This document shows, in pieces, positions 1 to 8,109 of a DNA stretch of 64,000 nucleotides. Every line of letters begins with the position of its first letter. Position 1 is the stretch's first letter. Both the position numbers and the translations under genes were made by a program. The notes beneath the pieces were generated by a model. That model was not told where the DNA came from and ran no database searches. It worked only from the letters and a program-made list of their open reading frames with translations. Where the stretch lies: contig NZ_PKLZ01000008.1 of NCBI RefSeq assembly GCF_002868715.1, forward strand, positions 124,001-188,000, in the 5' to 3' direction. Source of the DNA: Kineobactrum sediminis. GTDB lineage: Bacteria; Pseudomonadota; Gammaproteobacteria; Pseudomonadales; Halieaceae.

Positions 1-1208
1 GTGACATCGACTCCAGCAAATGGCGGGCTGTCGAGGAGCTATTAAACCTGCTGATAAAAGCGCAGGGGGGCAGAAATATGCTGGGCGATCTGCTGCAGAG
101 AACCGGTAGCCAGCCACCCGACGTCGCCGATTTTGCCAGCCGCGAACACCATTTCCTGCTGCGCCGGGAACTGGTGGACTATCTGCCTGGCGGCGCCCGG
201 GTCACACAGCTGAAATTGTGTGCCAATGCCCTGACAGCGGATGAACGGGACGCTGCACTTGAGGCAGCCCAGGACATGAAGCTTCCGGCCAGCCTGGTCG
301 TCGGCATCGGCGGACTCGTCGCACGCCACAATGGTCTGACGATCAAGTGTCGCGTGGCCGATGCCCTGGCCGCCTGGAGTGCGGCGGCCGATGACGGCCA
401 GCTACAGGCGTCGCGCTATGCGCTCGATCACGCCAGCCTGGCACCGATCAAGCTGGCGCTTTCGCGCTTCAACCAGGCGCGGGATACGCTGACCCTGCAC
501 AACCTGCGCCTGGTGTATTCCATTGCCGGCAAATACACCGGCAAGGGCGCGCCCTATCGCGACCTCATCCAGGAGGGAACCCTGGGCCTGATAAGAGCCG
601 CCGAAAAGTTCGAGGCCGCCAAGGGCTACCGGTTCAGCACCTACAGCTACAACTGGATCTCACAGGCAGTTCGACGCTATGTCAACGACGGGGCGGCCCT
701 GATTCGGTACCCGACACATGTGCGCGAGCAGGTCGGCAAGCTGTACCGGGAACGCAATGCGATCTGGTCAGCAACCGGCGAAGAGCCGCGCGAAGACGAG
801 TTGGCCAGCGCTACAGGTATGGAGCCCGACAAAACCCGGCAGCTACGTCAGCTCAGGAATATGGCGGTGTCGTTGGATGCGCCGCGATTTGAAGACGAGG
901 ATGATTCGCTAATCGACAGTTTTGATGGTGGTCCCTTTGAGGATATCGCCGCACCGGCGGAGTCGGCCTCTCTGCAACGCTGCCTGCTGCAGGAAATCGA
1001 GAGCCTTGAGCCAGCTGAAAAACAGGTGGTCATTGCGCGCTGGGGCTTGCATCAGGGGCCACCGCTAAGCCGGGCCGAAATTGCCGACCGTATGTCGGTC
1101 AGTCGGGAATGGGTACGGCAACTGGAGCGTTCAGCGCTGGAAAAGTTAAGCCACAATAGTGTCGTGCGCGCCGCTGCGCAGGATCACGGCAATCTGTCCC
1201 CGGCGTGA
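1..1208 (+). CDS. sigma-70 family RNA polymerase sigma factor (5' partial)
   Basis: The reading frame is open from the first bases of the window; an ATG at 78 is in frame but the 25 codons before it look coding, so the true start is probably outside. From that ATG, region 2 lies at about residues 130-200 (core-binding DLIQEGTLGLIRAAEKF), region 2.4 reads WISQAVRR, region 3 about 205-280, and region 4.2 ends with the HTH VSREWVRQLE near 350. The first ~130 residues do not show a recognisable region 1.2, unlike RpoD, RpoS or RpoH. Region 4.2 keeps the Arg/Glu/Arg/Gln pattern of group 1-2 sigma factors, so a normal -35 element is likely; region 2.4 differs from RpoD. The 3' end overlaps the convergent epimerase gene by 25 bases. 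The specific regulon is unknown. Confidence 0.88.
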   Translation, partial: DIDSSKWRAVEELLNLLIKAQGGRNMLGDLLQRTGSQPPDVADFASREHHFLLRRELVDYLPGGARVTQLKLCANALTADERDAALEAAQDMKLPASLVVGIGGLVARHNGLTIKCRVADALAAWSAAADDGQLQASRYALDHASLAPIKLALSRFNQARDTLTLHNLRLVYSIAGKYTGKGAPYRDLIQEGTLGLIRAAEKFEAAKGYRFSTYSYNWISQAVRRYVNDGAALIRYPTHVREQVGKLYRERNAIWSATGEEPREDELASATGMEPDKTRQLRQLRNMAVSLDAPRFEDEDDSLIDSFDGGPFEDIAAPAESASLQRCLLQEIESLEPAEKQVVIARWGLHQGPPLSRAEIADRMSVSREWVRQLERSALEKLSHNSVVRAAAQDHGNLSPA

Positions 1209-2095
1209 CCGTTGAAAATAGCGTCCAGGGCCGATTCCACATGAGGGTGACGAAAGCTGAAGCCGGCTTCAGTAAGGGCAGCGGGCAACACGCGCTGGCC
1301 GTTGAGCAACAGCTCATCGGCCATTTCGCCCAGCAGCAACCGCAATACCGGCCCAGGGACTGGCATGCCGGGCAACGTGCTGAAGTGGGCACGCATCGCC
1401 TCACAGAACTCCCGATGGGTGACAGGATTGGGCGCGGTGACGTTGAACACTCCATGCAACTGTTCTTCCTGCAACAGGAAGCGCATGGCCGCGACCACAT
1501 CCGCGCGGTGGACCCAGCTGAAATACTGGTCGCCGGTACCCGGCCAACTGGCAATCCCCATGCGAAAAGAGCGCGCCATATCAGTGAGGGCCCCACCTCC
1601 GGCATCGAGCACTACACCGAAACGCATGATACAGGTACGAATTCCACTGTCCGCCGCGCGCCCCGCTTCAGCTTCCCACTGCCGACACAGGTCGGCGGCA
1701 AAGCCGGAACCGACCGGCGCGCTTTCATCCAGCGGCTGCTCCCCCTGATGACCATAGATACCGATGGCACTGGCACTGAGAAATGCTGCGGGCTTTTGCT
1801 CCCGTTGCGCCAGGTAGTCAACCAGATTGCGGGTGGTTTCAGTGCGGCTGGCAACCAGCTCACGCTTGTAGGCCGCGTCCCAGCGTTTGCCCGCCAGAGA
1901 AGCACCGGCAAGATTGATCACCGCGTCTATGGGGGGGGCCAGGGGCACATCGTCCAACGCGCGCACGTAGCGGCAGGAAGCGCTATTGTCGTGAGCGCCG
2001 CGGCTCAGTACGGTAGCCTCATGGCCGTCGTCCGTCAGATTGCGGATCAATGCACTGCCGATAAAGCCCGTGCCACCGGTTATTAATAGATGCAT
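1184..2095 (-). CDS. TIGR01777 family epimerase/SDR protein (YfcH-like)
   Basis: A 303-residue extended short-chain dehydrogenase-like protein. The N-terminus carries the NAD(P)-binding glycine motif GGTGFIGSAL (residues 7-16), followed by SASAIGIYG near residue 110, which is the active-site Ser/Tyr region of this family, and an NVTAPNPVTHREF segment near 220 typical of TIGR01777 proteins with their C-terminal DUF1731-type tail. The substrate of this family is not known. It is transcribed divergently from the sirtuin gene and its end overlaps the sigma factor gene. Members of this family are frequently found close to photolyase genes, as here, which supports a stress or light-repair context; that link is inference. 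Confidence 0.9.
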   Translation of the reverse strand: MHLLITGGTGFIGSALIRNLTDDGHEATVLSRGAHDNSASCRYVRALDDVPLAPPIDAVINLAGASLAGKRWDAAYKRELVASRTETTRNLVDYLAQREQKPAAFLSASAIGIYGHQGEQPLDESAPVGSGFAADLCRQWEAEAGRAADSGIRTCIMRFGVVLDAGGGALTDMARSFRMGIASWPGTGDQYFSWVHRADVVAAMRFLLQEEQLHGVFNVTAPNPVTHREFCEAMRAHFSTLPGMPVPGPVLRLLLGEMADELLLNGQRVLPAALTEAGFSFRHPHVESALDAIFNGHAGDRLP

Positions 2096-2187
2096 GCTTA
2101 TGCCCCGTTAGTTTTAAACTTGATACGGTCTTGCCAGTTACTGGATCAATCCACAATGGCACGGCAAGAACCCTTTACAGAGAACCT

Positions 2188-3027
2188 ATGACTACGTTAG
2201 CAGATGAACTGACTCAATTCCGGGATTTCGTCCGCCAACACCCGCGCCTGGTAATCCTGACCGGGGCGGGTATCAGTGCGGGTTCGGGTATCCCAACCTA
2301 TCGCGACGCGGAGGGTCGGTGGCTATACAGTGAACCGATCCAGCATCGTGACTATATCCAGAAGCCGGAAACCCGTCAGCGTTACTGGACCCGTTCATTC
2401 TATGGCTGGCCGGCAATCAGGGATGCCCAACCCAACGCCGGACACCGCGCCCTGGCGCTGTTGCAGCGCCAGGGGCATGTGGATTTGCTGGTAACCCAGA
2501 ATGTCGACCGGTTGCACCAGCGGGCCGGAAGTAGCGAGGTTATTGATCTGCACGGTCGACTGGACCGGGTACGCTGCCTCACGTGCGCGCGCTGTGTTCC
2601 CCGGGAATGGATGCAGGCACAACTGAGCCAACATAATCCAGGCCTGAACAGCCTGGTCCAGGCGGTGTTACAACGCCCCGATGGCGACATGGCCACCCCG
2701 GATGCCCATGCCCACAATACCCGGGTACCCGCCTGCGAGCACTGTGGTGGTGTGCTTATCCCCGATGTCGTATTCTTCGGCGGCACTGTGCCGCGAACGA
2801 GGGTTGACCTCACCCTGGAAGCCATTGCCCGGGCCGATGCCCTGTTGGTTATCGGCAGTTCGCTGCAGGTGTATTCCGGTTTTCGTTTTTGCCGGGCAGC
2901 GCATGCGCAGGGTAAACCGCTGGTGTTATTCAATCCCGGCCACACGCGTGCGGATGATCTGGCCACCCTGAAATTTGCCAGTCCCTGTGACACCTTGCTT
3001 AGCGGCCTTGGCAACAACTCCGTTTAA
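2188..3027 (+). CDS. Sir2-family NAD-dependent protein deacylase
   Basis: About 279 residues from the chosen ATG, which follows the 92-base divergent promoter region; an upstream in-frame start at 2131 would add a non-conserved leader. The Sir2 NAD-binding motif GAGISAGSGIP is at about residues 26-36, TQNVDRLHQRAG at 103-114, and the catalytic His is in IDLHG near 122. A zinc site is formed by CLTC near 130 and CEHC near 187, and the second NAD segment VIGSSLQVYSG follows. It removes acyl groups from lysine side chains using NAD+. The sequence resembles the SIRT4-like class II type, from family knowledge. It lies 21 bases upstream of the photolyase gene and is probably cotranscribed with it. 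Confidence 0.93.
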   Translation: MTTLADELTQFRDFVRQHPRLVILTGAGISAGSGIPTYRDAEGRWLYSEPIQHRDYIQKPETRQRYWTRSFYGWPAIRDAQPNAGHRALALLQRQGHVDLLVTQNVDRLHQRAGSSEVIDLHGRLDRVRCLTCARCVPREWMQAQLSQHNPGLNSLVQAVLQRPDGDMATPDAHAHNTRVPACEHCGGVLIPDVVFFGGTVPRTRVDLTLEAIARADALLVIGSSLQVYSGFRFCRAAHAQGKPLVLFNPGHTRADDLATLKFASPCDTLLSGLGNNSV

Positions 3028-3048
3028 TCTGCCGAATGAAGACCAGCC

Positions 3049-4488
3049 ATGACTGACCTGTGTATTTACCTGTTCCGCCACGACCTGCGCATTGCCGACC
3101 TACCCGGCCTGGCTGCTGCCGCCCAAGTGGGCCGCATCCTGCCGGTGTTCATTCTCGATGATGACACCCTTGGCGAGAATACCCCGGGTGGCGCCAGCCG
3201 CTGGTGGTTACATCACAGCCTCGCCGCCCTGAGTGCCGACATTACCGCAACCGGTGGCCGCCTCGTGCTGCAGCGTGGTGACACCGCCAGGTGCCTGCAG
3301 CGCCTGGTGGCGCAGACTGGCGCGGCGGCTGTGTACTGCAGCCGTGGCTATGCGCCCCACGAAGTGGCGCTGGAGAAAGCACTACACGCCGCACTTACCG
3401 AGGCGGGGGTAGACTTCAAGCGGTTTCCGGGGACGCTGTTGTTTGAGCCCGAAGCCATCGCCAACCAGGCAGGACAGCCGTTCAAGGTATTTTCGCCCTT
3501 CTGGCGCCATTGCCTGCGCGGCGACCACCCTGCGCAGCCGTTGGTTCAGCCCCAGCAGTGGCCCTGGGTCCCGGACATTGGTCGGTCGGACGATCTCGAC
3601 AGCTGGAACCTGTTGCCGCGGAACCCCGACTGGGCCGCAGAATGGCACGAGCTGTGGACTCCGGGCACGGCGGGTGCGCGCGAACGGCTGGCACACTTTC
3701 TGGACGACGGGGTGAGCCGTTATGCCGATGGCCGGGACCGCCCGGCTGAATATGCCACGTCACGACTGTCCGCGCATCTGCACTTTGGCGAAATATCGCC
3801 CCGCGAAGTCTGGCACAGGGCCCGGCAACGGGTGGCTCAAAAACCGGCCCTGGAAAGCCAGGTAGACAAGTTTTTAAGCGAGATCGGCTGGCGGGAGTTC
3901 TCCAACCACCTGTTGTTCCACTTCCCCACCATACCGCGTGAGCCCTTCAAGGCACAGTTTGCGGGCTTTCCCTGGCTTGGCGGCAAGTCACTGTTACAGG
4001 CCTGGCAGCGCGGCCAGACAGGCTACCCGGTAGTAGACGCGGGAATGCGCGAGCTGTGGCAAACGGGCTATATGCACAACCGTATGCGTATGGTCACCGC
4101 CTCCTTCCTGACCAAGCACCTGCTGATCCACTGGCGCGAGGGCGAACGCTGGTTCTGGGATACCCTGGTGGATGCGGACCTGGCAGCCAACGCCTGCAGC
4201 TGGCAATGGGCGGCGGGTAGCGGTGCCGATGCCGCGCCCTACTTCCGGATCTTCAACCCCGTCACCCAGGGGCAGAAGTTTGATACCGAGGGCGAGTATG
4301 TACGGCGCTGGGTACCGGAACTGGCCCGACTGCCGGATCGTTATCTGCACCGCCCCTGGGAGGCCCCGGCTCCGGTCCTGGCCGAAGCCGGAGTGGTCCT
4401 GGGCGATCATTACCCGGCACCGGTTGTGGATCATCGGGAGGCACGCGAGGCGGCCCTGGCGGCCTATCAGCAGATCCGCTCTGGCTGA
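3049..4488 (+). CDS. phrB: deoxyribodipyrimidine photo-lyase (class I CPD photolyase)
   Basis: A 479-residue flavoprotein that uses blue/near-UV light to split cyclobutane pyrimidine dimers in DNA. The N-terminal photolyase domain begins with FRHDLRIAD and covers about residues 1-130. The FAD-binding domain includes ETVDAG-equivalent TGYPVVDAGMREL, MHNRMRM, and the WDTLVDADLAANACSWQW and DAAPYFRIFNPVTQG blocks that are diagnostic of bacterial class I enzymes. Length is normal. It is the last gene of the short plus-strand group with the sirtuin, and faces the same direction as the next periplasmic protein gene after a 116-base gap. Confidence 0.96.
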   Translation: MTDLCIYLFRHDLRIADLPGLAAAAQVGRILPVFILDDDTLGENTPGGASRWWLHHSLAALSADITATGGRLVLQRGDTARCLQRLVAQTGAAAVYCSRGYAPHEVALEKALHAALTEAGVDFKRFPGTLLFEPEAIANQAGQPFKVFSPFWRHCLRGDHPAQPLVQPQQWPWVPDIGRSDDLDSWNLLPRNPDWAAEWHELWTPGTAGARERLAHFLDDGVSRYADGRDRPAEYATSRLSAHLHFGEISPREVWHRARQRVAQKPALESQVDKFLSEIGWREFSNHLLFHFPTIPREPFKAQFAGFPWLGGKSLLQAWQRGQTGYPVVDAGMRELWQTGYMHNRMRMVTASFLTKHLLIHWREGERWFWDTLVDADLAANACSWQWAAGSGADAAPYFRIFNPVTQGQKFDTEGEYVRRWVPELARLPDRYLHRPWEAPAPVLAEAGVVLGDHYPAPVVDHREAREAALAAYQQIRSG

Positions 4489-4604
4489 GCTTGCATAACA
4501 GGGCCAATGCGATCGACGCCCACGCACTGGAAATTCGCTGCATTAAGGTCGATACTGGGCACAGACTGGGTCACTCCCGGCCCTGACTGACAAGGAGTCA
4601 CGCT

Positions 4605-5462
4605 ATGCTTAAATTGATGCGTTATGCGCTTTATCCAACGGCCGCACTGGGCCTTGTCCTGGCTAGCAGCCTCTCCAGCGCCGACATTGCGCAAGTGGTT
4701 GACCAGCAGGGCAACCGCACGACCTTCGAATACGAGGGGGACAAACTGCGGATCAATAGCGACGACCAGCAGGGCTACATGATCATGCGTGACCGGAAGC
4801 TCTACGTGGTTACCGAGGACCAGGGTGAATTCGCAGTGATAGACCTGAGCCAGGCCATGTCCATGTTTGGCGGTTTCGCCAAAGCCGCCGTACCCGACAT
4901 GACCGATGTCCGGGTTGAGTCCCTGCAGGCAACGGGTCGCAAGGAGACGCTTGCCGGCATACAGGGTGAAGTTTATCTGCTCAAATTCACAGATCATGAA
5001 GGCAAGGCCCAGCAGACGGAAATGACCCTTTCTCCGGACCCTCGCGCCCTAGGCTTCCGCGATGCCATCAACCGTATGGCCACCAACCTGGCTGGCTTGC
5101 TGGACCAGCAGCAGAGCTCGGACCATCTCCAGGGCCAGCTCACCTCGAGAAACCTGGGTGTACTGCGCTATGGCACCGATATGCAGGTAAGCACCATTGA
5201 CGCTACCGTCGTTGATCCCGCCAGATTCGTCCTGCCGGCAGAACCCACCGACATGTCCGGCCTCGGCAAAATGTTCGGCGGTGGCGGCAAAGACAGCGCG
5301 GACAATTCATCAGGCGGCGGACTGTCCGGATTGTTTGGCGGCAATAACAACAGCGAGGAGGAGACCCAGGAGAAAAAACCTTCGGCGCAGGACATCGAGG
5401 AAGCCGCCACAAAAATCGGCAACGAAGTGGGTAAGGCATTCGGTAAATTATTCGGTAACTGA
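4605..5462 (+). CDS. periplasmic protein of unknown function
   Basis: 285 residues with a clear signal peptide: a short basic start, the hydrophobic stretch LYPTAALGLVLASSLSS, and a likely signal peptidase I site before ADIAQ. A strong AGGAG ribosome binding site lies 7 bases before the ATG. The mature part has a beta-rich region (DQQGNRTTFEYEGDKLRI) reminiscent of DUF4412-type secreted proteins, then a Gly/Ser-rich linker near residues 220-250 (GGGGKDS, SSGGGLSGLFGG) and an acidic, charged C-terminus. No catalytic motif is visible. It is a free-standing gene with its own ribosome site, convergent with sdhB. The function is not known. Confidence 0.82.
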   Translation: MLKLMRYALYPTAALGLVLASSLSSADIAQVVDQQGNRTTFEYEGDKLRINSDDQQGYMIMRDRKLYVVTEDQGEFAVIDLSQAMSMFGGFAKAAVPDMTDVRVESLQATGRKETLAGIQGEVYLLKFTDHEGKAQQTEMTLSPDPRALGFRDAINRMATNLAGLLDQQQSSDHLQGQLTSRNLGVLRYGTDMQVSTIDATVVDPARFVLPAEPTDMSGLGKMFGGGGKDSADNSSGGGLSGLFGGNNNSEEETQEKKPSAQDIEEAATKIGNEVGKAFGKLFGN

Positions 5463-5474
5463 AACCTGATACCG

Positions 5475-5500
5475 GGAGGGGCGGCTGGGCAAGTCCCTCC
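5475..5500. terminator. possible weak terminator between convergent genes
   Basis: A GGAGGG/CCCTCC stem of six pairs with a 14-base loop sits in the 52-base gap between the periplasmic protein gene and sdhB, followed on the plus strand by a pyrimidine-rich TCTCCTTCTT. There is no proper T run, so this is a low-confidence call. Confidence 0.3.
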
Positions 5501-5514
5501 TCTCCTTCTTACCC

Positions 5515-6222
5515 TCAACTGGCTTCGCGCATCAATTCAAGTCTAATCCTGCCAATTGCTCCCATGGGGTTAAGTCCTTTCGGGCACACCCAGGAGCAGT
5601 TGCCGATACTCCTGCAACGAAACAGGCTAAAAGGATCCTCAAGTTCTCCCAGCCGCTCGCTTCGGGCCTGGTCACGGCTGTCGACAAGGAACCGCAACGA
5701 CTGTAGCAATGCCGCGGGCCCCAGATACTTTTCGGGATTCCACCACCAGGACGGACATTGCGAGGTGCAGCAGCCGCAGAGAATACATTCCCACAAGCCA
5801 TCCAGTTGCGCACGCTGTTCCGGAGATTGCCGTCGCTCGATCGCAGGGGCCGCATCATTGGGCATCAGCCATGGCTTGACGCGTTTATAGTGCTCGAAGA
5901 AAAGAGTTTGATCTACAACAAGATCGCGAATAACAGGCATCCCGGGTAACGGCCTGATAACCAGGCAGCCAGAGCTTCCAATTGCTTCCGCAACCGGTTT
6001 TATGCAGGCCAACCCGTTCTTGCCATTGATATTCATGCCGTCTGAACCACAGACCCCCTCCCGACACGAGCGTCGATAGGCCAGCGTTGGATCTGTTTCC
6101 CGCAGGTACTCCAGGGCATCCAGGACCATTCGACTACGAAATTCCTCGGGAAGTGACAGAAACTGCATGTAAGGGGCAGAATCCTGCTCAGGGTTGTATC
6201 GGTATATCTGAACGTCGATCAC
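5515..6222 (-). CDS. sdhB: succinate dehydrogenase iron-sulfur subunit, orphan copy
   Basis: 235 residues, GTG start with GGGAGAG upstream. The [2Fe-2S] ligands are in CREGVCGSDG (C53, C58, D61) and C73; the [4Fe-4S]/[3Fe-4S] ligands are in ECILCGCCTSQCP (C146, C149, C152, C156), FRCRSIGNC (C203, C209) and VCPKGLNP (C213). It would carry electrons from a flavoprotein SdhA to quinone. The sdhC, sdhD and sdhA genes that normally surround it are absent; the upstream gene is an XRE regulator overlapping by 35 bases. The residue after the first [3Fe-4S] Cys of the RCxS motif is Arg204, where E. coli SdhB has the quinone/heme-site His207; the Trp pair in SWWWNP is kept. It may be a paralog or a relocated subunit. 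Confidence 0.93.
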   Translation of the reverse strand: MIDVQIYRYNPEQDSAPYMQFLSLPEEFRSRMVLDALEYLRETDPTLAYRRSCREGVCGSDGMNINGKNGLACIKPVAEAIGSSGCLVIRPLPGMPVIRDLVVDQTLFFEHYKRVKPWLMPNDAAPAIERRQSPEQRAQLDGLWECILCGCCTSQCPSWWWNPEKYLGPAALLQSLRFLVDSRDQARSERLGELEDPFSLFRCRSIGNCSWVCPKGLNPMGAIGRIRLELMREAS

Positions 6223-6586
6223 ACGCTCTCTCCCTTTTAACGTTGCGCTCTACAGGCGCGTGTGCCGGATCCCTGGCGCGGCGCGATCCGCTATGCGGTA
6301 AAACTGCATCGGTTGCCGTAGCCGGCTGTGCGACAGGCACTTGCTGTGCCCTCCCGCCCTGGAATACCAGCATGGAAACATGACAGCGCAATATCCGGGC
6401 AAGCACTCTTGCCCGCCGGCCACCAAGGCACACCCGATCATTCTCTATGGAAGAAATCGTTGATTGCGGTATACCGGTTGCGACAGCCAGGTCGTGCTGA
6501 CTCATTTCATGCAGTTCGCGCAGTATACGAACCGAAGTCCCGCTGGATACGTCGATGTCTGTAATGGCCTGTCGATAACCGCTCAT
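6188..6586 (-). CDS. XRE-family helix-turn-helix regulator
   Basis: 132 residues with a good GGAGGTG ribosome site 5 bases before the ATG. An XRE HTH spans about residues 18-75 (ILRELHEMSQHDLAVATG then IPQSTISSIENDR). Small antitoxin-like regulators with this sequence usually end soon after a hydrophobic LVF motif, present here near residue 75; the following ~55 residues are Arg/Ala/Pro-rich with no recognisable fold and run into the sdhB start. That tail may be a frameshifted or read-through extension. It is upstream of and overlapping sdhB in the same direction, so it may regulate or simply share a transcript with it. No toxin partner is seen. Confidence 0.75.
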   Translation of the reverse strand: MSGYRQAITDIDVSSGTSVRILRELHEMSQHDLAVATGIPQSTISSIENDRVCLGGRRARVLARILRCHVSMLVFQGGRAQQVPVAQPATATDAVLPHSGSRRARDPAHAPVERNVKRERACDRRSDIPIQP

Positions 6587-6816
6587 TCACCACCTCCGGT
6601 AGCCATACCGAGCGACACTTGCAACCTGGCTTCAGTTCGGGGATACGCTACACGCCAGAATGAGTGTAGACCATTTATTGGGTGTCAAAGGCGGGACTGG
6701 CCGGAATTGGATGAAGCCTGGGGCCTGAGTCAGCGGGGAGAAGAAAGAGCGCAGCGCATTGGGTTGATTTTTGGTAAAGCTTCGCGATTGTTACTGCTGA
6801 ACAGGACTGGCGGCCC

Positions 6817-8109
6817 CTAAAAATAATAAGCCAACTGCACAAATAGCCCACCTTCACTAGCCAGCGTGGTGTCCCGGAAACCCGATTTGATACCGCCATA
6901 CTCCGAACCCTTCGGACCGAGCGGGAGATTGAGTGCAGCGATCAGGTGCCAGTCCTGGGCAAGGTCGTGGCGGCTGCCGAGTTGCAGAAGTGCGGACTGG
7001 TCATCCAGGTTCACCAGGAACGTGGGGGTGAGCAGCCAGAGCGGGGTGAGTTCAATGGTGGCGGCCAGGCCCAGGTAGTTACGCCCGAGGGTAAAGAGTT
7101 CGCCACGACCGAGGCGGGCCTGGAGAGCGTCGTCACGCAGCACCCGGGGCAGCCTGTAGCGACCGTCATCAAGACCGAAGCCGTTGTGGTAATACTCCGC
7201 GGTGCCGCTGATGTTGGTCTCGCCCCAGGTCCAGGAGTAGGACAGGTTGGCAACCGCCGAGAGCACGCCGCCCTCGTCCGTATCAGTGAACATAAGGTCG
7301 CCGCGCCAGATGGCTCCGCCCATGCTCTTGACCAGTCCTGCGGCAAGGATGGTTTGCTCGAAATGTACGCCAGCCAGCAAGTCCAGTTCCGCGCCCGCGA
7401 GGCCCACCCAGGCGACTCGGTCATCGAGCCAGCCGTGATACTTGACGACGAAGCTGCTCTCATCGGCAGTTACGGAATCGCGGCTATTGCGCCGGCCTAC
7501 GGCTACGGCCTGGATATCATCGCCGTCAGCGAACAGGTACTGGCCGTAGAGCATGTCATCACCCACTTTGTACTCGGTATCGAGCGCGACGGGATCGAAG
7601 GGATTAAAGAAGTCCACGGGATTGAACATCAAGCCGTTGCCCCAACTCAGAACCTGACGGCCTGCGCGAAGCACCAGCTGGTCGCTGCTGTAGCCGATAT
7701 TGAAACGGTCCAAGCGGTGCAGGATTGCCGTGTCGCGGCCTTCACTGACTACCTTGGTGAGGTCTACAAAACGCCGGTCATCCTCGGGATAGGCCTGGCC
7801 CGGCTGCGGGCTTCCGGTTACCTGTCGAGTACGCAGGAGGTCACTGTGCAGAGCCTGGATCTGGTAGTCCACCTGAAGGTCGAACCGGCCTTCCCGGAAG
7901 CTGAATTTGAAGCGGCTGTCCAGCAAGTGATCGCTGCTGGTCTCGCCGTACCAATGGTGATAGATACTGTGCTCGGGGTAGCGAGCGGTCAGGTAGCGGT
8001 ATTTGACGTGGCCATGGATATCCGGATCCGGCATGCCTTCCACAGCCGTGGCCCGCAGCGACATAAGTAATCCGTAAGCGCTTGCAAGCAGGGGCCTGCT
8101 ATACCTCAT
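6817..8109 (-). CDS. outer-membrane beta-barrel protein of ABC cassette
   Basis: 430 residues with a signal peptide (MRYSRPLLASAYGLLMSL, probable cleavage near ATAVEG). The mature part alternates hydrophobic and polar residues, contains repeated aromatic strands (GQYLFADGDDIQAVAVG, WTWGETNISGTAEYY) and ends in Tyr-Tyr-Phe, the aromatic C-terminus of BAM-assembled barrels. An RAGRQVLSWGNG segment near residue 150 is shared with DUF1302/alginate-export-like barrels; the family assignment is tentative. The ATG overlaps the upstream ATPase stop by 11 bases, so translation is coupled. It is the last gene of the cassette and probably its outer-membrane component. The substrate is unknown. Confidence 0.82.
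   Translation of the reverse strand: MRYSRPLLASAYGLLMSLRATAVEGMPDPDIHGHVKYRYLTARYPEHSIYHHWYGETSSDHLLDSRFKFSFREGRFDLQVDYQIQALHSDLLRTRQVTGSPQPGQAYPEDDRRFVDLTKVVSEGRDTAILHRLDRFNIGYSSDQLVLRAGRQVLSWGNGLMFNPVDFFNPFDPVALDTEYKVGDDMLYGQYLFADGDDIQAVAVGRRNSRDSVTADESSFVVKYHGWLDDRVAWVGLAGAELDLLAGVHFEQTILAAGLVKSMGGAIWRGDLMFTDTDEGGVLSAVANLSYSWTWGETNISGTAEYYHNGFGLDDGRYRLPRVLRDDALQARLGRGELFTLGRNYLGLAATIELTPLWLLTPTFLVNLDDQSALLQLGSRHDLAQDWHLIAALNLPLGPKGSEYGGIKSGFRDTTLASEGGLFVQLAYYF

Noticed and set aside
1205-2086. 293-codon plus-strand frame opposite the epimerase
   Set aside because: No family features; minus-strand product has a complete NAD(P) motif.
6188-6586. Toxin-antitoxin system based on the XRE protein
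   Set aside because: No toxin-like partner gene is adjacent; the neighbour is sdhB.
6946-8070. Long plus-strand open frame (374 codons) opposite the outer-membrane barrel gene
   Set aside because: It is the antisense of a gene with signal peptide, barrel pattern and operon coupling; long antisense frames are common at this GC content.
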